The notes beneath the pieces were generated by a model. That model did not search any database, had not been told where the DNA came from, and saw only the letters and a program-made list of their open reading frames with translations. A DNA stretch of 64,000 nt. Source: Paenibacillus turicensis. Its GTDB lineage: Bacteria; Bacillota; Bacilli; Paenibacillales; Paenibacillaceae. Where the stretch lies: positions 186,001 through 250,000 of the forward strand of contig NZ_JAGGKG010000001.1 of assembly GCF_017873435.1 (NCBI RefSeq), read 5' to 3'. The translations under genes were made by a program, and so were the position numbers. Each line of letters opens with the position of its first letter. Positions within the stretch are counted from its first letter, which is position 1. This document shows positions 28,844 through 39,182 of the stretch, piece by piece.

Positions 28844-29422
28844 TTATATTGGGGACAATCCATTTTTGAGGAATAAACTAACAAACTCTTTAATCTCAGC
28901 CTCACGCAATGGTTCATTGTGCTTGTTCCAATCTGAAGTTAGTGCTACGTATAACTTAAGCATGACAAATGAAATCACTTTGGGGTTAAAGGAACGAATT
29001 TCCTTTAAATCCATTGCACGTGCAATTTGCCGCTCCAAGTAGTCTAAAATAGCTGACTCTACTCGTTGTAAACCTTCTTTAGCTTGTGGCGTTCCAAAAT
29101 CGCTGACTTCTTGGAACAGTTTGATAAGTAATCCGTGTTCCTGTCTGTACTCCAGTAGGGCATCCATACTGCGATATAAGTTATCGAAGAAGGAGTCCTC
29201 TTCACGAACCTTTTGCTCCGCAATATTTTTCATATCTGCAATAATAGAGCGAAGAATCTCACCAAACAATTGCTCCTTGTTCTCAAAAAATGTGTAAATT
29301 GTCCCTTTGGCTACATTCGCAATTTTTGCTACCTGATCCATCGTTGTTGCTTTGTAGCCAAATAATGCAAATGATTTCTCCGCAGCTGCGACCACTTGTT
29401 TACGGCGATCTAACACAGCCAT
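28844..29422 (-). CDS. TetR/AcrR-family transcriptional regulator
   Basis: This 192-residue protein has an N-terminal TetR helix-turn-helix (~8-55; EKSFALFGYKATTMDQVAKIANVAKGTIYTFFENKEQLF) and a helical ligand domain of the YhgD type. It probably represses itself and the downstream yhgE. The A/B-type candidate operators are a TGACC-containing stretch at 29483-29503 and AACCGTTCGGTT at 29666-29677. AAGGAGG is 7 nt before the ATG. Confidence 0.88.
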   Translation of the reverse strand: MAVLDRRKQVVAAAEKSFALFGYKATTMDQVAKIANVAKGTIYTFFENKEQLFGEILRSIIADMKNIAEQKVREEDSFFDNLYRSMDALLEYRQEHGLLIKLFQEVSDFGTPQAKEGLQRVESAILDYLERQIARAMDLKEIRSFNPKVISFVMLKLYVALTSDWNKHNEPLREAEIKEFVSLFLKNGLSPI

Positions 29423-29665
29423 TTGTTATGCACCTCCTTCATTATAAATTGTACCTCTCACACCAAAAATGACTGTTTTACTATTTCGGTCATTTGGTCA
29501 ATCACTACTTTAGCACTTCTTTTTCAGTTTAGCAAGCAGTTTTTTTCATAAATTTTCAACTTTTTTCATGAAAGCGGATTCCTCACATTTAACCCGACTT
29601 TGGTCTAGTTTTTGACCCGCCCCAAGCCACTTACACATGATGGAAATATGATCTACAATATAGTT

Positions 29666-29677
29666 AACCGTTCGGTT
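29666..29677. promoter_or_regulatory. Candidate TetR-type operator (AACCG-TT-CGGTT)
   Basis: Inverted arms AACCG and CGGTT with a 2-bp centre lie in the 417-bp divergent region between the tetR start (29422) and the glycosyltransferase start (29840). TetR-family operators often have ACCG..CGGT cores. The remainder of this region shows only promoters: TTGCAT (29723) and TATAAT (29744-29749) for the plus-strand gene. Confidence 0.35.
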
Positions 29678-29722
29678 CGTTGAATTGCTATAATCATTTT
29701 ATAGAATTTAAAAACTTGTTAC

Positions 29723-29749
29723 TTGCATATATGTAATAGACTGTATAAT
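29723..29749 (+). promoter_or_regulatory. Candidate promoter of the glycolipid glycosyltransferase gene
   Basis: A TTGCAT and TATAAT pair is separated by 15 bp, slightly short, about 90 bp before the ATG at 29840. Confidence 0.35.
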
Positions 29750-29839
29750 CATTGTAAATCTAAAGATTTTCTGAAGTGTTCAACTATTTACTTTCTAGTA
29801 CGTATATATAGTTAGGAATGACTTAGGAGTTGGTTAATT

Positions 29840-31018
29840 ATGTTAAAAAAGAGAATTCTCATCCTGTCTGAAGGTTTTGGAACAGGACATACCCAGGCTG
29901 CACATGCCATTGCAGCAGGGCTTAAGAGAATTTGCCCACAAGTTCATTGCAGAGTGCTTGAGCTTGGTTCGTTTTTGAATCCTACTGTAGCTCCTTGGAT
30001 ACTTCGTACTTACCGAGTAACAGTCAATTCGAGCCCTAACTTTGTTGGGAAGTTATATCGCCAAAAATATGAAAAACCGATAGGCAAACTATCCGTTTCT
30101 GCCTTAAATAAACTATTTTATGCACATGCAGCTGAAGTGATCCAAAGAATTGCACCTCATCTTATTATTTGTACGCATCCCATTCCTAATGCCATCATCT
30201 CACGATTAAAAAAGTCTGGGTTGATGATTCCTTTGTGTACTGTAATCACAGATTATGATGCACATGGCGCTTGGATTACTCCTGAGGTCGATCGTTATTT
30301 AGTATCCACCTCTGAGGTCAAAGATATATTAGTGGGTCGCAACATTCCATCAAGTAAAGTCCAAGCGACTGGCATTCCTGTTCATCCAGATTTTTGGACC
30401 GTAGGGAATAAACAGGCAGTGCGTGCAGAATTAGGTCTAAAAGATATGCCAACCGCCTTAGTGATGGGTGGAGGCTGGGGATTGTTGTTTAAGGATGATT
30501 TTATTGAGCGTCTAAGCGCTTGGAAGGATAAAATCCAACTTGTTTGCTGTGTAGGTAGTAACGAAAAGCTGGCAGAAAAGCTAAGTCAACATCCACTGTT
30601 TAATCATGAGAACATTGTAGTCATGGGTTATACAAAGGAAGTTAGTAAATGGATGGACGCCTCAGACCTGCTTATTACGAAGCCAGGAGGCATGACGTGT
30701 ACAGAAGGTTTAGCCAAAGGCATCCCGATGTTATTTTATGAATCCATTCCCGGAATGGAAGAGAAAAATAGAGATTATTTCATTAAACATGGACTAGCTA
30801 AAGATTTAAACTCCGATGAGCTAGATAAATGGTTTGAACAGGTTGCAAGGGAAGATACTACGTTTAAGCAATGTTTAAGTAAACATAAAAGCAAAATCGA
30901 CTACAAACCTCAGCATTGCGTTGAAAATGTGATTGATTTACTAGAGCTAACTAGCTTGTCTACAATAAGCATCGAAGCAACTGTACCCGTTGCTTCTGTA
31001 CAACAACGTGCCAATTAA
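29840..31018 (+). CDS. Diacylglycerol glucosyltransferase-like protein (MGDG synthase/UgtP family)
   Basis: This 392-residue GT28-type enzyme has the N-terminal MGDG-synthase domain (ILILSEGFGTGHTQAAHAI, ICTHPIPNAII, VITDYDAHGAWI) and the C-terminal nucleotide-sugar domain (VMGGGWGLLF; TKPGGMTCTEGLAKGIPMLFYESIPGMEEKN). It should add glucose or galactose from a UDP-sugar to diacylglycerol on the inner leaflet. This makes glycolipid for the membrane or a lipoteichoic acid anchor. It is monocistronic with a shared downstream terminator. The exact sugar and number of transfers cannot be told. Confidence 0.85.
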   Translation: MLKKRILILSEGFGTGHTQAAHAIAAGLKRICPQVHCRVLELGSFLNPTVAPWILRTYRVTVNSSPNFVGKLYRQKYEKPIGKLSVSALNKLFYAHAAEVIQRIAPHLIICTHPIPNAIISRLKKSGLMIPLCTVITDYDAHGAWITPEVDRYLVSTSEVKDILVGRNIPSSKVQATGIPVHPDFWTVGNKQAVRAELGLKDMPTALVMGGGWGLLFKDDFIERLSAWKDKIQLVCCVGSNEKLAEKLSQHPLFNHENIVVMGYTKEVSKWMDASDLLITKPGGMTCTEGLAKGIPMLFYESIPGMEEKNRDYFIKHGLAKDLNSDELDKWFEQVAREDTTFKQCLSKHKSKIDYKPQHCVENVIDLLELTSLSTISIEATVPVASVQQRAN

Positions 31019-31042
31019 AACACTATAGATGTAGGCTACATA

Positions 31043-31105
31043 AAGAAACCGTTCTCGTATGAGAAAGTGGGACTGTCCCCTTTCTTAATGAAAGAACGGT
31101 TTCTT
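31043..31105. terminator. Bidirectional terminator between the glycosyltransferase and the GH130 gene
   Basis: AAGAAACCGTTCT (31043-31055) pairs with AGAACGGTTTCTT (31093-31105), and GAAAGTGGGAC pairs with GTCCCCTTTC inside the loop. A TTTTTAT tract on the plus side serves the glycosyltransferase and the A-rich left flank serves the minus-strand glycoside operon. Confidence 0.8.
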
Positions 31106-31113
31106 TTTATTAC

Positions 31114-32106
31114 CTATACCTCAAGCGGGTATTTCTCCATATAACTTAATAGCTCATCTACTGTCGTGAAGGCGAGTCCTGTCACTGTGTCTGCACAGCC
31201 ATAATAAATGGCGATTCTGCCTGTTGCTGCGTCAGTTAATGTTGCACAAGGGAAGGTCACGTTTGGTACATCGCCCACACATTCATATAACGTTTGTGGA
31301 CCCAAAATGTAGTTTCTAGAGCGCGCCTTTACCTTCCAAGGCTGTTCTAAATCAAGAAGCGCACAGCCAATCCGATATACAAAGCCATTACATGTATTAA
31401 TGACACCATGGTAGATCAATAACCAGCCTTGATCCGTTTCAATGGGAACTGGGCCAGGACCGATTTTTTTAGACTGCCATGCAGAGGCATCACTATTAAT
31501 GGTTCCCATAACATAACGGTGTTTGCCCCAGAACGTAAGATCAGGACTTTCACTATAAAAAATGTCGCCAAAAGGAGTATGTCCTGTATCACTTGGACGG
31601 CTTAGCATCGCATAATGGTTACCAATTTTTCTTGGGAATAACACCCCATTACGATTGTATGGTAAAAAGGCATTTTCTAGCTGATGAAAGGTTTGAAAAT
31701 CATACGTATATGCGATGCCGATCGTTGGGCCATGATAGCCGTTACACCATGTAATATAATATTTATCATCAATCTTGCATACACGAGGGTCATAGCGATA
31801 TTCCCGCTTAATGATCTCCTCATCGCCTTGGAATACGATTGGTTCCTCATTAATAGACCAGTTTATCCCATCCTCACTAAAACCAGCAAAAATATCCATG
31901 CTTACCGATCTAGAATCACAACGGAATACACCAGCAAAACCTTCTCCAAAAGGAATAACAGCAGAGTTAAATATACTATTAGAATTAGGAGTCGCATCTC
32001 TTTGAATAATGGGGTTCTGATCATAACGCCATACTGGGGCATTTAAGCCTTCTGGTTTTTCCTGCCAAGGAATATGTGCTAACGTTTCTCCAATAATTTT
32101 GCTCAT
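31114..32106 (-). CDS. GH130 beta-mannoside phosphorylase
   Basis: This 330-residue five-bladed beta-propeller enzyme has RYDQNPII, a first-strand [24 protein letters not shown], the [28 protein letters not shown] segment (catalytic Asp in the YDPR motif), and [19 protein letters not shown]. All are typical of GH130. The family phosphorolyses beta-1,4-mannosides; family members acting on Man-beta-1,4-GlcNAc complete N-glycan core breakdown. I place the start at 32106, where AGGAG stands 8 nt upstream; the longer reading to 32328 overlaps GH125 and is not protein-like. It is the last gene of the glycan operon. Confidence 0.88.
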   Translation of the reverse strand: MSKIIGETLAHIPWQEKPEGLNAPVWRYDQNPIIQRDATPNSNSIFNSAVIPFGEGFAGVFRCDSRSVSMDIFAGFSEDGINWSINEEPIVFQGDEEIIKREYRYDPRVCKIDDKYYITWCNGYHGPTIGIAYTYDFQTFHQLENAFLPYNRNGVLFPRKIGNHYAMLSRPSDTGHTPFGDIFYSESPDLTFWGKHRYVMGTINSDASAWQSKKIGPGPVPIETDQGWLLIYHGVINTCNGFVYRIGCALLDLEQPWKVKARSRNYILGPQTLYECVGDVPNVTFPCATLTDAATGRIAIYYGCADTVTGLAFTTVDELLSYMEKYPLEV

Positions 32107-32194
32107 AGTTTTATCTCCTCTTCTTCTTCTCATCTTCTTTTTTAAATCAACGATTTTATTAAGGATACGATAAGTGTAGGACAGGGGCACTCCA

Positions 32195-33514
32195 CTATAA
32201 AATCTCTTCCTCCATTGCCTTATACACAAGCTGCGAAAATAAACTATTAGACCAAGCAAACCAGTTTCGAGTAAAAATTTTAGGGTCATCGGCATGAAAA
32301 CCTTCGTGCATATACCCTGTTCCTCCATCAGTTTGCTCTAAAAGTGAGATCATTTCTAGCTTTTCTTCCTTACTTTGTGCAGTTAGTCCTTGCATTGACA
32401 ATGCCATGTGCCAAATATATTGCTCCGGTGTATGGGGACTGCCAATCCCTTTAGCCACAGCACCTTCATAATAAAATGGATTTTGTTTACTTAATGCAAA
32501 GCGGCGTGTATTTTGATAGATTTCATCATCTATCGATGTATATCCAAGGTAAGGAATTGACATTAGCCCTGGTGTACCTGCATCATCCATCAAGCAATAG
32601 TTACCAAATCCATCTGTTTCATAAGCATAAATCGGTCCAAACTCCGGATGACGATAAATCCCATATAACTCAATTCCACGCTGAACTTCTTGCTCTAGCT
32701 CCTTTAACTCGGCTAATAAATCCAAGTCGCGGAATACCCACTCCGCAAAATCCTGCATCTGTCTAAGCGTAACCACCGCAAACATATTGGCAGGCACGTT
32801 GTAATGAAAATCACAGGCATCATCACTTGAACGAAAGCCAGACCAGATCATCCCCGTATAATTGACCGGCATACCAAGTCCTTCATTACGTAAAGAGTCC
32901 CCTGCTACCCCACTATTACGCTGGAAACGATAAGGAGATAACTCTTGGTGACGTTGCTCTGTTTTAAATAAATCCACAATGCTACGTATCGCTGATTTGA
33001 AGCCCGCATCTAAGAAATCAGTGAGTCCTGTTTCCTTCCAATACATATGGGCTAATCGGATGACAAAGCAAAGCGAATCAAGCTCAAACTTCCTTTCCCA
33101 TACCCATGGGGACATGTATGTCACATCATTGGCGTTCCAATGCCAATCATTTGCGGTTTCATTAAATGCATTTGCATACGGATCTATTAGTACATAAAAA
33201 ATATGCCGTTTGATAAGACCACTAATAATTGCCTGTAGCTCTGGATCATATTTCGCTAGCGGGACATAATGAATGACCTGCTCCACGGAATCACGTAGCC
33301 ATAAAGCAGGAATATCCCCTGTAATTACAAACGTAGTCCCATCATCTAGACATTTTGTTGTCGTCTCGAGCGTGTTCGGAAAGCAATTTTTGAACAATTG
33401 CAATAGCTTCGGGCGGTGTGCCAGCTTGCTTTCTGCTTCTGTTAAAACCTTTTGGACAGAAGGGGGCAACGGCAACACAGGCATTGTAATTTTAGGCAAT
33501 CTAAATTTCTCCAC
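32195..33514 (-). CDS. GH125 exo-alpha-1,6-mannosidase
   Basis: This 439-residue enzyme has (alpha/alpha)6-barrel motifs of GH125: [66 protein letters not shown] and [13 protein letters not shown]. The family removes terminal alpha-1,6-mannose from N-glycans, and is known from Streptococcus pneumoniae and Clostridium perfringens. There is no signal peptide, so it acts inside the cell on imported glycan. The start is GTG (33514) with GGAGGAGG 8 nt upstream, overlapping the end of the GH38 gene by 14 bp, so the two are translationally coupled. Confidence 0.92.
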   Translation of the reverse strand: MEKFRLPKITMPVLPLPPSVQKVLTEAESKLAHRPKLLQLFKNCFPNTLETTTKCLDDGTTFVITGDIPALWLRDSVEQVIHYVPLAKYDPELQAIISGLIKRHIFYVLIDPYANAFNETANDWHWNANDVTYMSPWVWERKFELDSLCFVIRLAHMYWKETGLTDFLDAGFKSAIRSIVDLFKTEQRHQELSPYRFQRNSGVAGDSLRNEGLGMPVNYTGMIWSGFRSSDDACDFHYNVPANMFAVVTLRQMQDFAEWVFRDLDLLAELKELEQEVQRGIELYGIYRHPEFGPIYAYETDGFGNYCLMDDAGTPGLMSIPYLGYTSIDDEIYQNTRRFALSKQNPFYYEGAVAKGIGSPHTPEQYIWHMALSMQGLTAQSKEEKLEMISLLEQTDGGTGYMHEGFHADDPKIFTRNWFAWSNSLFSQLVYKAMEEEIL

Positions 33515-36500
33515 TGCTTTTTCCTCCTCCCCAGTTCAGTCGAATACTTTTTATCTCATAAGGTGCAAACTGTAAATGAAGTGTCCGATTATTATCTGAT
33601 TCAAGCTCTTCAAGCTCATCCTCCAGTGCGTTAGACAGCCACGCACTTGCATATGTTTGTTGCTTCCACATAAGACTTATCTTCTCCCTGCCACCCGCAG
33701 ACTCATAAAGTCTTATCACACAACCTTTTCCATCCTCTGTGGGCTTTATTGTATCTACGATGACATAGTTACTATTAAAGTCTATAAGTGATCCACTACC
33801 AAATACGTCGTTAGCTTTAACAGTAGTTCCTTCTTCATTTCCAATTCTATACGCCGCACTTACAAAGCTTTGCTGGTTTAGCTCCATCGCTTTTCGTAAT
33901 GTATGGGCAGTTCGCCAGTCTCCCTTATGAGGATACAAGGAGTAAGTAAATTCATGCTCTCCTAAATCAGCGGTAGCATCTGGCCATTTGGGCGCACGAA
34001 GCAAGGAAAGACGGATCGTGCTACCTTGAACGTCATAACCATATTTACAGTCATTTAGTAAACTCACACCATAATCATGCTCAGACACATCCACAAAACG
34101 ATGCCCACACACCTCATATTGGGCTTGCTCCCAAGATGTATTGCGATGAGTTGGACGCTCTAGCGCGCCAAACGGAATTTCATAAGTAGCTTTTGTAGTC
34201 ACTACATCAATCGGAAAGCCTACTTTAAGTAGCTTGTGGGCTTCATTCCATTTCACATGTGTTTTAAAATCTATTTTTGAATCGTGGTGATATAGGATCA
34301 TGTCCTGTATGATTTCAGAGTCTCCAATGCGCCAATGAAAACGTAATACGTCTTGAATACTACCTGTTGTAATCACTTGTTTATCTAGTAAAATAACTTC
34401 TCCGGCAGGCTGCTTCTCGTAACGGTCATCGATATCCCATGCGTCCCAAAGCGTAGGTCGATCATGGAAAAAGTAAAAACGATTAGCACGTTCACCACGT
34501 ACTACAATTTCACGTTGAGCTACTTTGTCATATAAACTTGTAATCTCACCAAGATTGTTAAAGGTAATGTGATAGTATTCCGTTTCCCAACAATCGCCTA
34601 AGGTTAAAGTGTCTTGTTTAGACGGAATACGATCAAGTCCAGCCGTTCCAATCCAAATCGTCTTGTACCCAAATGCAGGAACATTCTGAACATAAACTTT
34701 TGCTACAGCACTTCCTTTTGTACTTATAGTCTGAATATAGCCGTCTGAAAGCTTGCCTTGCTCGTCATAAACAACTATTTGTTGTTGCTCTTTATGCTCA
34801 ATTAAGTGTGATAGCGGGATATCTACAACCAAGTCACGTCCCCAACCTAAGCTATTAAAAATGAGATAAGATTGTAGCTCTTCTCCTGACTGCATTAAAA
34901 ATACCGAATTAGAAGCCTGTTCGACTACCTCTACTGCTACCTGCTCCATTGCCGCATTCAACACAGATTCACCAATTTCCATTACCTGCTTATATTCCTG
35001 CGTTGAGGTTTCATAGGACTCTGTAATTGCTGAACCTGGAATAATGTCATGGAACTGATTTTGTAAAATCAGCTTCCAGCCTTGCTGGAGATTTTGCTGT
35101 TGTTGCCGAGCTAGCTCCTCCTCCATGTGGACCGATGCCATCACCTGCCACATTTCTGCCTCCCGATACAGCACCTCTGCTTGGCGATTGCTACGTTTAT
35201 TGCGACTATGGGTCGTATACGTCCCACGATGAAGCTCTAAATATAAATCGCCTTGCCATATTGGAAGCTGTGGCTTAGCTTCTGTAATGCCATGGAAAAA
35301 GGCTGACGCTGTACTATAAGTACTCGCAGGTTGGCCAACCATCAACTCAGAGCGTTCAATATACTCCAGCATTTCGCGGGTAACTCCACCTCCGCCATCT
35401 CCATGTCCATATAACAGCATTTGCTCATTGTGGACGTTCTTTTCACGATAGGACTGCCAATGCGTGTCTACGTCTTCAGGCGTTGTATTCTCATTAACTC
35501 CATGATTCAAATAAGACAACATCGCTGTCCCATCGATGCCTACCCAATGGAACAAGTCATATGGAAAACGATTCGTATCATTCCACCCTAACTTCGTGGT
35601 CATAAAGTACTTTATCCCACCATGCTTTAAAATTTGTGGTAAGGAAGCACAATACCCAAATGTATCTGGTAGCCATTCAATCTCTGAGGTACGCTGGAAC
35701 TCCTCACGATAAAAATGTTGTCCGTACAACATTTGCCTCATTAATGACTCCCCACTTGGAATGTTGAGATCGGGTTCGACCCACATCCCACCCACTAATT
35801 CCCAACGACCTTCTGCTATGCGTGAACGCACCTTTTCATAGAGAACGGGATCATTATTTTTTAAAAATTCAAACAATAACGGTTGGCTTTGCGCATAATT
35901 AAAATCTGGATATTCCTCCATCAACGTATGCATGGACGAAAACGTACGACTTGTTTTCCGCACCGTTTCTCTCATTGGCCATAACCAAGCAATATCGATA
36001 TGCGACTGCCCAATCATATGAATGAAGCCCTCGGCACTACTTCCAATAGCTTGAATTAAGCTACGTAGCTGATCTTCTATGAGCCTAACTGAGCTTCCTG
36101 CTTCAATCTCTGCATCACTTAAGCCGATCCAGCTATCCATAGCCTGATACAACGCCTCAAGCATGCGTGTACGACGCATATCATGCTGAGTTAACAGCAC
36201 CGCAGAATCACGAACAACAATGACGGTGTACAGTAGGCTTTGCACCGCCTTATTCACCAATACAAGCTCGCTATGAATACGGCGAATAGGAGGCTGAATC
36301 ACAGCTTGATGATTAAGAGGATCAACTGGCTCTGGGATGGGATCATATAATTCAATTTCTAATTCCAGCGGTTGATCAAAGACTTGTTCAGAAGCTTTGG
36401 ATTTTCCTTGTGCCAACGTTGCAAAGGTATGGTTACGATCAAGCCCTTGCTTCGATTGTCCATTGATCCGTAATAATCCTTCCCCACCAGACTTAAAAAT

Positions 36501-36740
36501 TAAGCCGATATGCCCTCCTTCCCATGCCTTTGGCAGCTCAACTGTATTACGGAAAAAATAGGTCGTGCCTTGCACACTAGGAAATAAATCATAGTTATCC
36601 CCATCTATATAAGGAGCTTCATCGTCATATTGCCCTGGTAGATGGTATACGGTATGGGTAATATTCCAATCTCGTAATTCCTGCCGTGCTAGCCACTGCT
36701 TCTCTTCAAGCTCAGTAATGAATCGCTTTAATCGTTCCAT
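33501..36740 (-). CDS. GH38 alpha-mannosidase
   Basis: This 1079-residue cytosolic enzyme has the GH38 catalytic domain from ~235 with zinc ligands His247 and Asp249 (GQSHIDIAWLWP), the nucleophile Asp359 (EWLPDTFGYCASLPQIL), the helical middle domain with HRGTYTTHSRNKR and HDIIPGSAI, and the large C-terminal beta domain. It cleaves alpha-1,2/1,3/1,6-linked mannose. It has no signal peptide. It is followed by GH125 with a 14-bp overlap and preceded by GH3 after 37 bp, in the glycan operon. Confidence 0.94.
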   Translation of the reverse strand: MERLKRFITELEEKQWLARQELRDWNITHTVYHLPGQYDDEAPYIDGDNYDLFPSVQGTTYFFRNTVELPKAWEGGHIGLIFKSGGEGLLRINGQSKQGLDRNHTFATLAQGKSKASEQVFDQPLELEIELYDPIPEPVDPLNHQAVIQPPIRRIHSELVLVNKAVQSLLYTVIVVRDSAVLLTQHDMRRTRMLEALYQAMDSWIGLSDAEIEAGSSVRLIEDQLRSLIQAIGSSAEGFIHMIGQSHIDIAWLWPMRETVRKTSRTFSSMHTLMEEYPDFNYAQSQPLLFEFLKNNDPVLYEKVRSRIAEGRWELVGGMWVEPDLNIPSGESLMRQMLYGQHFYREEFQRTSEIEWLPDTFGYCASLPQILKHGGIKYFMTTKLGWNDTNRFPYDLFHWVGIDGTAMLSYLNHGVNENTTPEDVDTHWQSYREKNVHNEQMLLYGHGDGGGGVTREMLEYIERSELMVGQPASTYSTASAFFHGITEAKPQLPIWQGDLYLELHRGTYTTHSRNKRSNRQAEVLYREAEMWQVMASVHMEEELARQQQQNLQQGWKLILQNQFHDIIPGSAITESYETSTQEYKQVMEIGESVLNAAMEQVAVEVVEQASNSVFLMQSGEELQSYLIFNSLGWGRDLVVDIPLSHLIEHKEQQQIVVYDEQGKLSDGYIQTISTKGSAVAKVYVQNVPAFGYKTIWIGTAGLDRIPSKQDTLTLGDCWETEYYHITFNNLGEITSLYDKVAQREIVVRGERANRFYFFHDRPTLWDAWDIDDRYEKQPAGEVILLDKQVITTGSIQDVLRFHWRIGDSEIIQDMILYHHDSKIDFKTHVKWNEAHKLLKVGFPIDVVTTKATYEIPFGALERPTHRNTSWEQAQYEVCGHRFVDVSEHDYGVSLLNDCKYGYDVQGSTIRLSLLRAPKWPDATADLGEHEFTYSLYPHKGDWRTAHTLRKAMELNQQSFVSAAYRIGNEEGTTVKANDVFGSGSLIDFNSNYVIVDTIKPTEDGKGCVIRLYESAGGREKISLMWKQQTYASAWLSNALEDELEELESDNNRTLHLQFAPYEIKSIRLNWGGGKSSGEI

Positions 36741-36777
36741 CTAATTTCCCCCTTCCGTTTCCCCGTTCCCGTTCCAG

Positions 36778-39135
36778 CTAATCAGTAAGTTTTTTTCGAT
36801 CAGGCTTTGATTCCATCTTCATAATTTTCGATTCTGTACTTTTAACCGTCAATTCGGTACTTAACGTATCGTTGACATTTGTGCCTACCATCACTTTAAA
36901 AATCCCTGGCTCCACCACATATTTATAATGAGGTCCAATGTACTGAAGCTCCTCTTGCCCTATTTCGAATTGAACCGTTCTTTTTTCACCTGGCTCTAGC
37001 TTGATTTTTATAAACCCTTTCAATTCTTTGAGTGGCCTAGTCACTGAACTCGCCACATCTGAAATGTACATTTGTACAACCTCTGCCCCAGTTACGTCAC
37101 CTGTATTTTGTACCTCAACACTCACTGTTGCTGTTTCATGCGGTTCAATCACGGCAGGCTCTAGTCGTAAGTGAGAATATTCAAAGCTAGTATAGCTAAG
37201 CCCAAAACCAAAAGGATATCTTGGCTGAACATCATCCTCTAAATAACGTTTGCCTCGTGAACGCTTACCATTGTAATAGACGGGCAACTGTCCAACATGC
37301 TTCGGAATGGATACGGTTAGCTTGCCAGATGGGTTCACTTCACCAAATAAAATATCAGCAATCGCATTGCCACCTTCCTGCCCAGGATACCATGTCTCTA
37401 AAATAGCATGGGCATGTTCATCCACCCATGGCTCTGCCACAGGACGACCATTAATATAAACAACGACCATTGGCTTACCAAGCTTGTGTAGCTCCTGCAT
37501 CAATTCTAGCTGAACACCTGACAAATGAAGGGAAAGACGATCAATACCTTCCCCACAATCCATATCGCTCCATGCATGACCCGTTACCACCGAAGCGCCC
37601 GTTTTTAAATCAATGCTACCTTCACCAAAATCTCTTGCACTTGAGCCACCGACCGCCATTACAATAATGTCTGCTTCCCTAGCATACTCAATGGCAGTAT
37701 TAAAGCCTTCACGCGAATCTCCACGTATCCGACAACCTGGTGCATATAACACCCGCTCTGCGCCAAGCTTGTTCGTGATGCCATCTAGCACAGTGACAAC
37801 TTTACCAACAGGCTGAGGAGAGGTATAGTCACCTAGCTGGTTGTAGCCTGTAGCCGCGTTGGGACCAATCACTGCAATTTTGCCAAAATTAGACGGTTCT
37901 AAAGGTAAAATATGATTTTCATTTTTAAGCAAAACAATGCTCTCCGCCGCGATTTTTTGAGCTAATTCAGTATGTGGCTTAGAGCCGATAACTTCTTTAG
38001 CCAAAGCAGGATCAGCAAAAGGATTTTCAAATAGGCCTAGTTTAAATTTTAAGTTCAGCACTCGCAAAACAGCCTGATCCAGTACCGCCATCTCTAATTT
38101 ATGATGCTGAACGGCTTGCACTAAATGTTTGCCAAACATTTCACCTGACATTTCCATATCAATCCCTGCATTTATAGCTTGAACTGCTGCGGATAATCCA
38201 TCCTCGGCAACATCGTGACCACTGGCTACCATTTCGATTGCACCACAATCTGTAATGACAAGCCCGTCAAAGCCCCAATCTTTACGTAAAATATCTTCTA
38301 GCAATTCATGATGAACTGTACAAGGAATGCCATCGATTTCATGATAAGCAGGCATGATAGACACTGCACCTGCCTCTACGGCCTTGCGGAATGGCAATAA
38401 ATCTACCTCTAGCAGTTCACGTTTCCCCATATGAACAGGAGCAGCATTCCGCCCTCCCTCTGATGCACCATAACCTGCAAAATGCTTCAAGGTAACGCCA
38501 ACACTGCGCTGATTGCTCAAATCATTGCCTTGCAAGCCTTCCACTGCCGCAACGGCAAATTGGCTAATTAAATAGGCGTCCTCGCCAAAGCATTCCTCTG
38601 TTCGCCCCCACCGAGGGTCACGCACTACATCGAGCACAGGTGAATACGTCACTGCCCCACCTTGGCTTCGTGTTTCTAAGGCAACCGCTTCACACACTTC
38701 ACGGTACAGGTCTACATTCCAAGAGCTACCCAGCGATAATGGAACCGGAAATACCGTTGCACCAATCGCCATATGACCGTGTGAGCATTCTTCGCCAATC
38801 AAGAGTGGAATTCCTAAACGCGAGTGCTCTAGCACATAACGCTGAATGGCGTTAACTGCTTCTGCACCTGCCTCAGGAGATAGTCCATTTTCTAATGTCA
38901 CTCCTGTCCATGGATCAGCTCGTAGCATTCCATATAAGGAGCCGATTCCGCTTTGCTTCACCTTTTCCTTAAATTCTTCGGTGATCGTAAAAGTACCCTC
39001 TTTATATTGATAGGTTTGCCAACCAAATAACTGAATTAATTGACCCACCTTTTCTTCCAAGGTCATTAAGCTAAGCAAATGCTCCGCTCGTTCTGTGGCA
39101 GGTTTACCTGCATCTTTATACAACATTTCAGTCAT
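36778..39135 (-). CDS. GH3 glycoside hydrolase (beta-glucosidase-like, with fibronectin-III-like tail)
   Basis: This 785-residue protein has the GH3 N-domain with LKHFAGYG and the nucleophile Asp296 in GLVITDCGAIEM. The C-domain (~395-600, GKIAVIGPNAATGYNQLGDYTSP) and a FnIII-like domain (~680-760, VSVEVQNTGDVTGAEVVQMYI) follow. There is no signal peptide, so it is intracellular. The typical GH3 reading is beta-glucosidase or beta-xylosidase; in this locus a role on an imported N-glycan fragment or another beta-linked sugar is possible. It starts 47 bp after the permease gene. Confidence 0.9.
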   Translation of the reverse strand: MTEMLYKDAGKPATERAEHLLSLMTLEEKVGQLIQLFGWQTYQYKEGTFTITEEFKEKVKQSGIGSLYGMLRADPWTGVTLENGLSPEAGAEAVNAIQRYVLEHSRLGIPLLIGEECSHGHMAIGATVFPVPLSLGSSWNVDLYREVCEAVALETRSQGGAVTYSPVLDVVRDPRWGRTEECFGEDAYLISQFAVAAVEGLQGNDLSNQRSVGVTLKHFAGYGASEGGRNAAPVHMGKRELLEVDLLPFRKAVEAGAVSIMPAYHEIDGIPCTVHHELLEDILRKDWGFDGLVITDCGAIEMVASGHDVAEDGLSAAVQAINAGIDMEMSGEMFGKHLVQAVQHHKLEMAVLDQAVLRVLNLKFKLGLFENPFADPALAKEVIGSKPHTELAQKIAAESIVLLKNENHILPLEPSNFGKIAVIGPNAATGYNQLGDYTSPQPVGKVVTVLDGITNKLGAERVLYAPGCRIRGDSREGFNTAIEYAREADIIVMAVGGSSARDFGEGSIDLKTGASVVTGHAWSDMDCGEGIDRLSLHLSGVQLELMQELHKLGKPMVVVYINGRPVAEPWVDEHAHAILETWYPGQEGGNAIADILFGEVNPSGKLTVSIPKHVGQLPVYYNGKRSRGKRYLEDDVQPRYPFGFGLSYTSFEYSHLRLEPAVIEPHETATVSVEVQNTGDVTGAEVVQMYISDVASSVTRPLKELKGFIKIKLEPGEKRTVQFEIGQEELQYIGPHYKYVVEPGIFKVMVGTNVNDTLSTELTVKSTESKIMKMESKPDRKKLTD

Positions 39136-39182
39136 GTCCTCTATCCGCTCCCTCCGTGAAGATTATACTTTTCTTACACTGC

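Noticed and set aside
32107-32328. N-terminal extension of the GH130 frame to 32328
   Set aside because: It would overlap the GH125 coding region by 134 bp with no ribosome site. The ATG at 32106 with AGGAG 8 nt upstream matches the family start.
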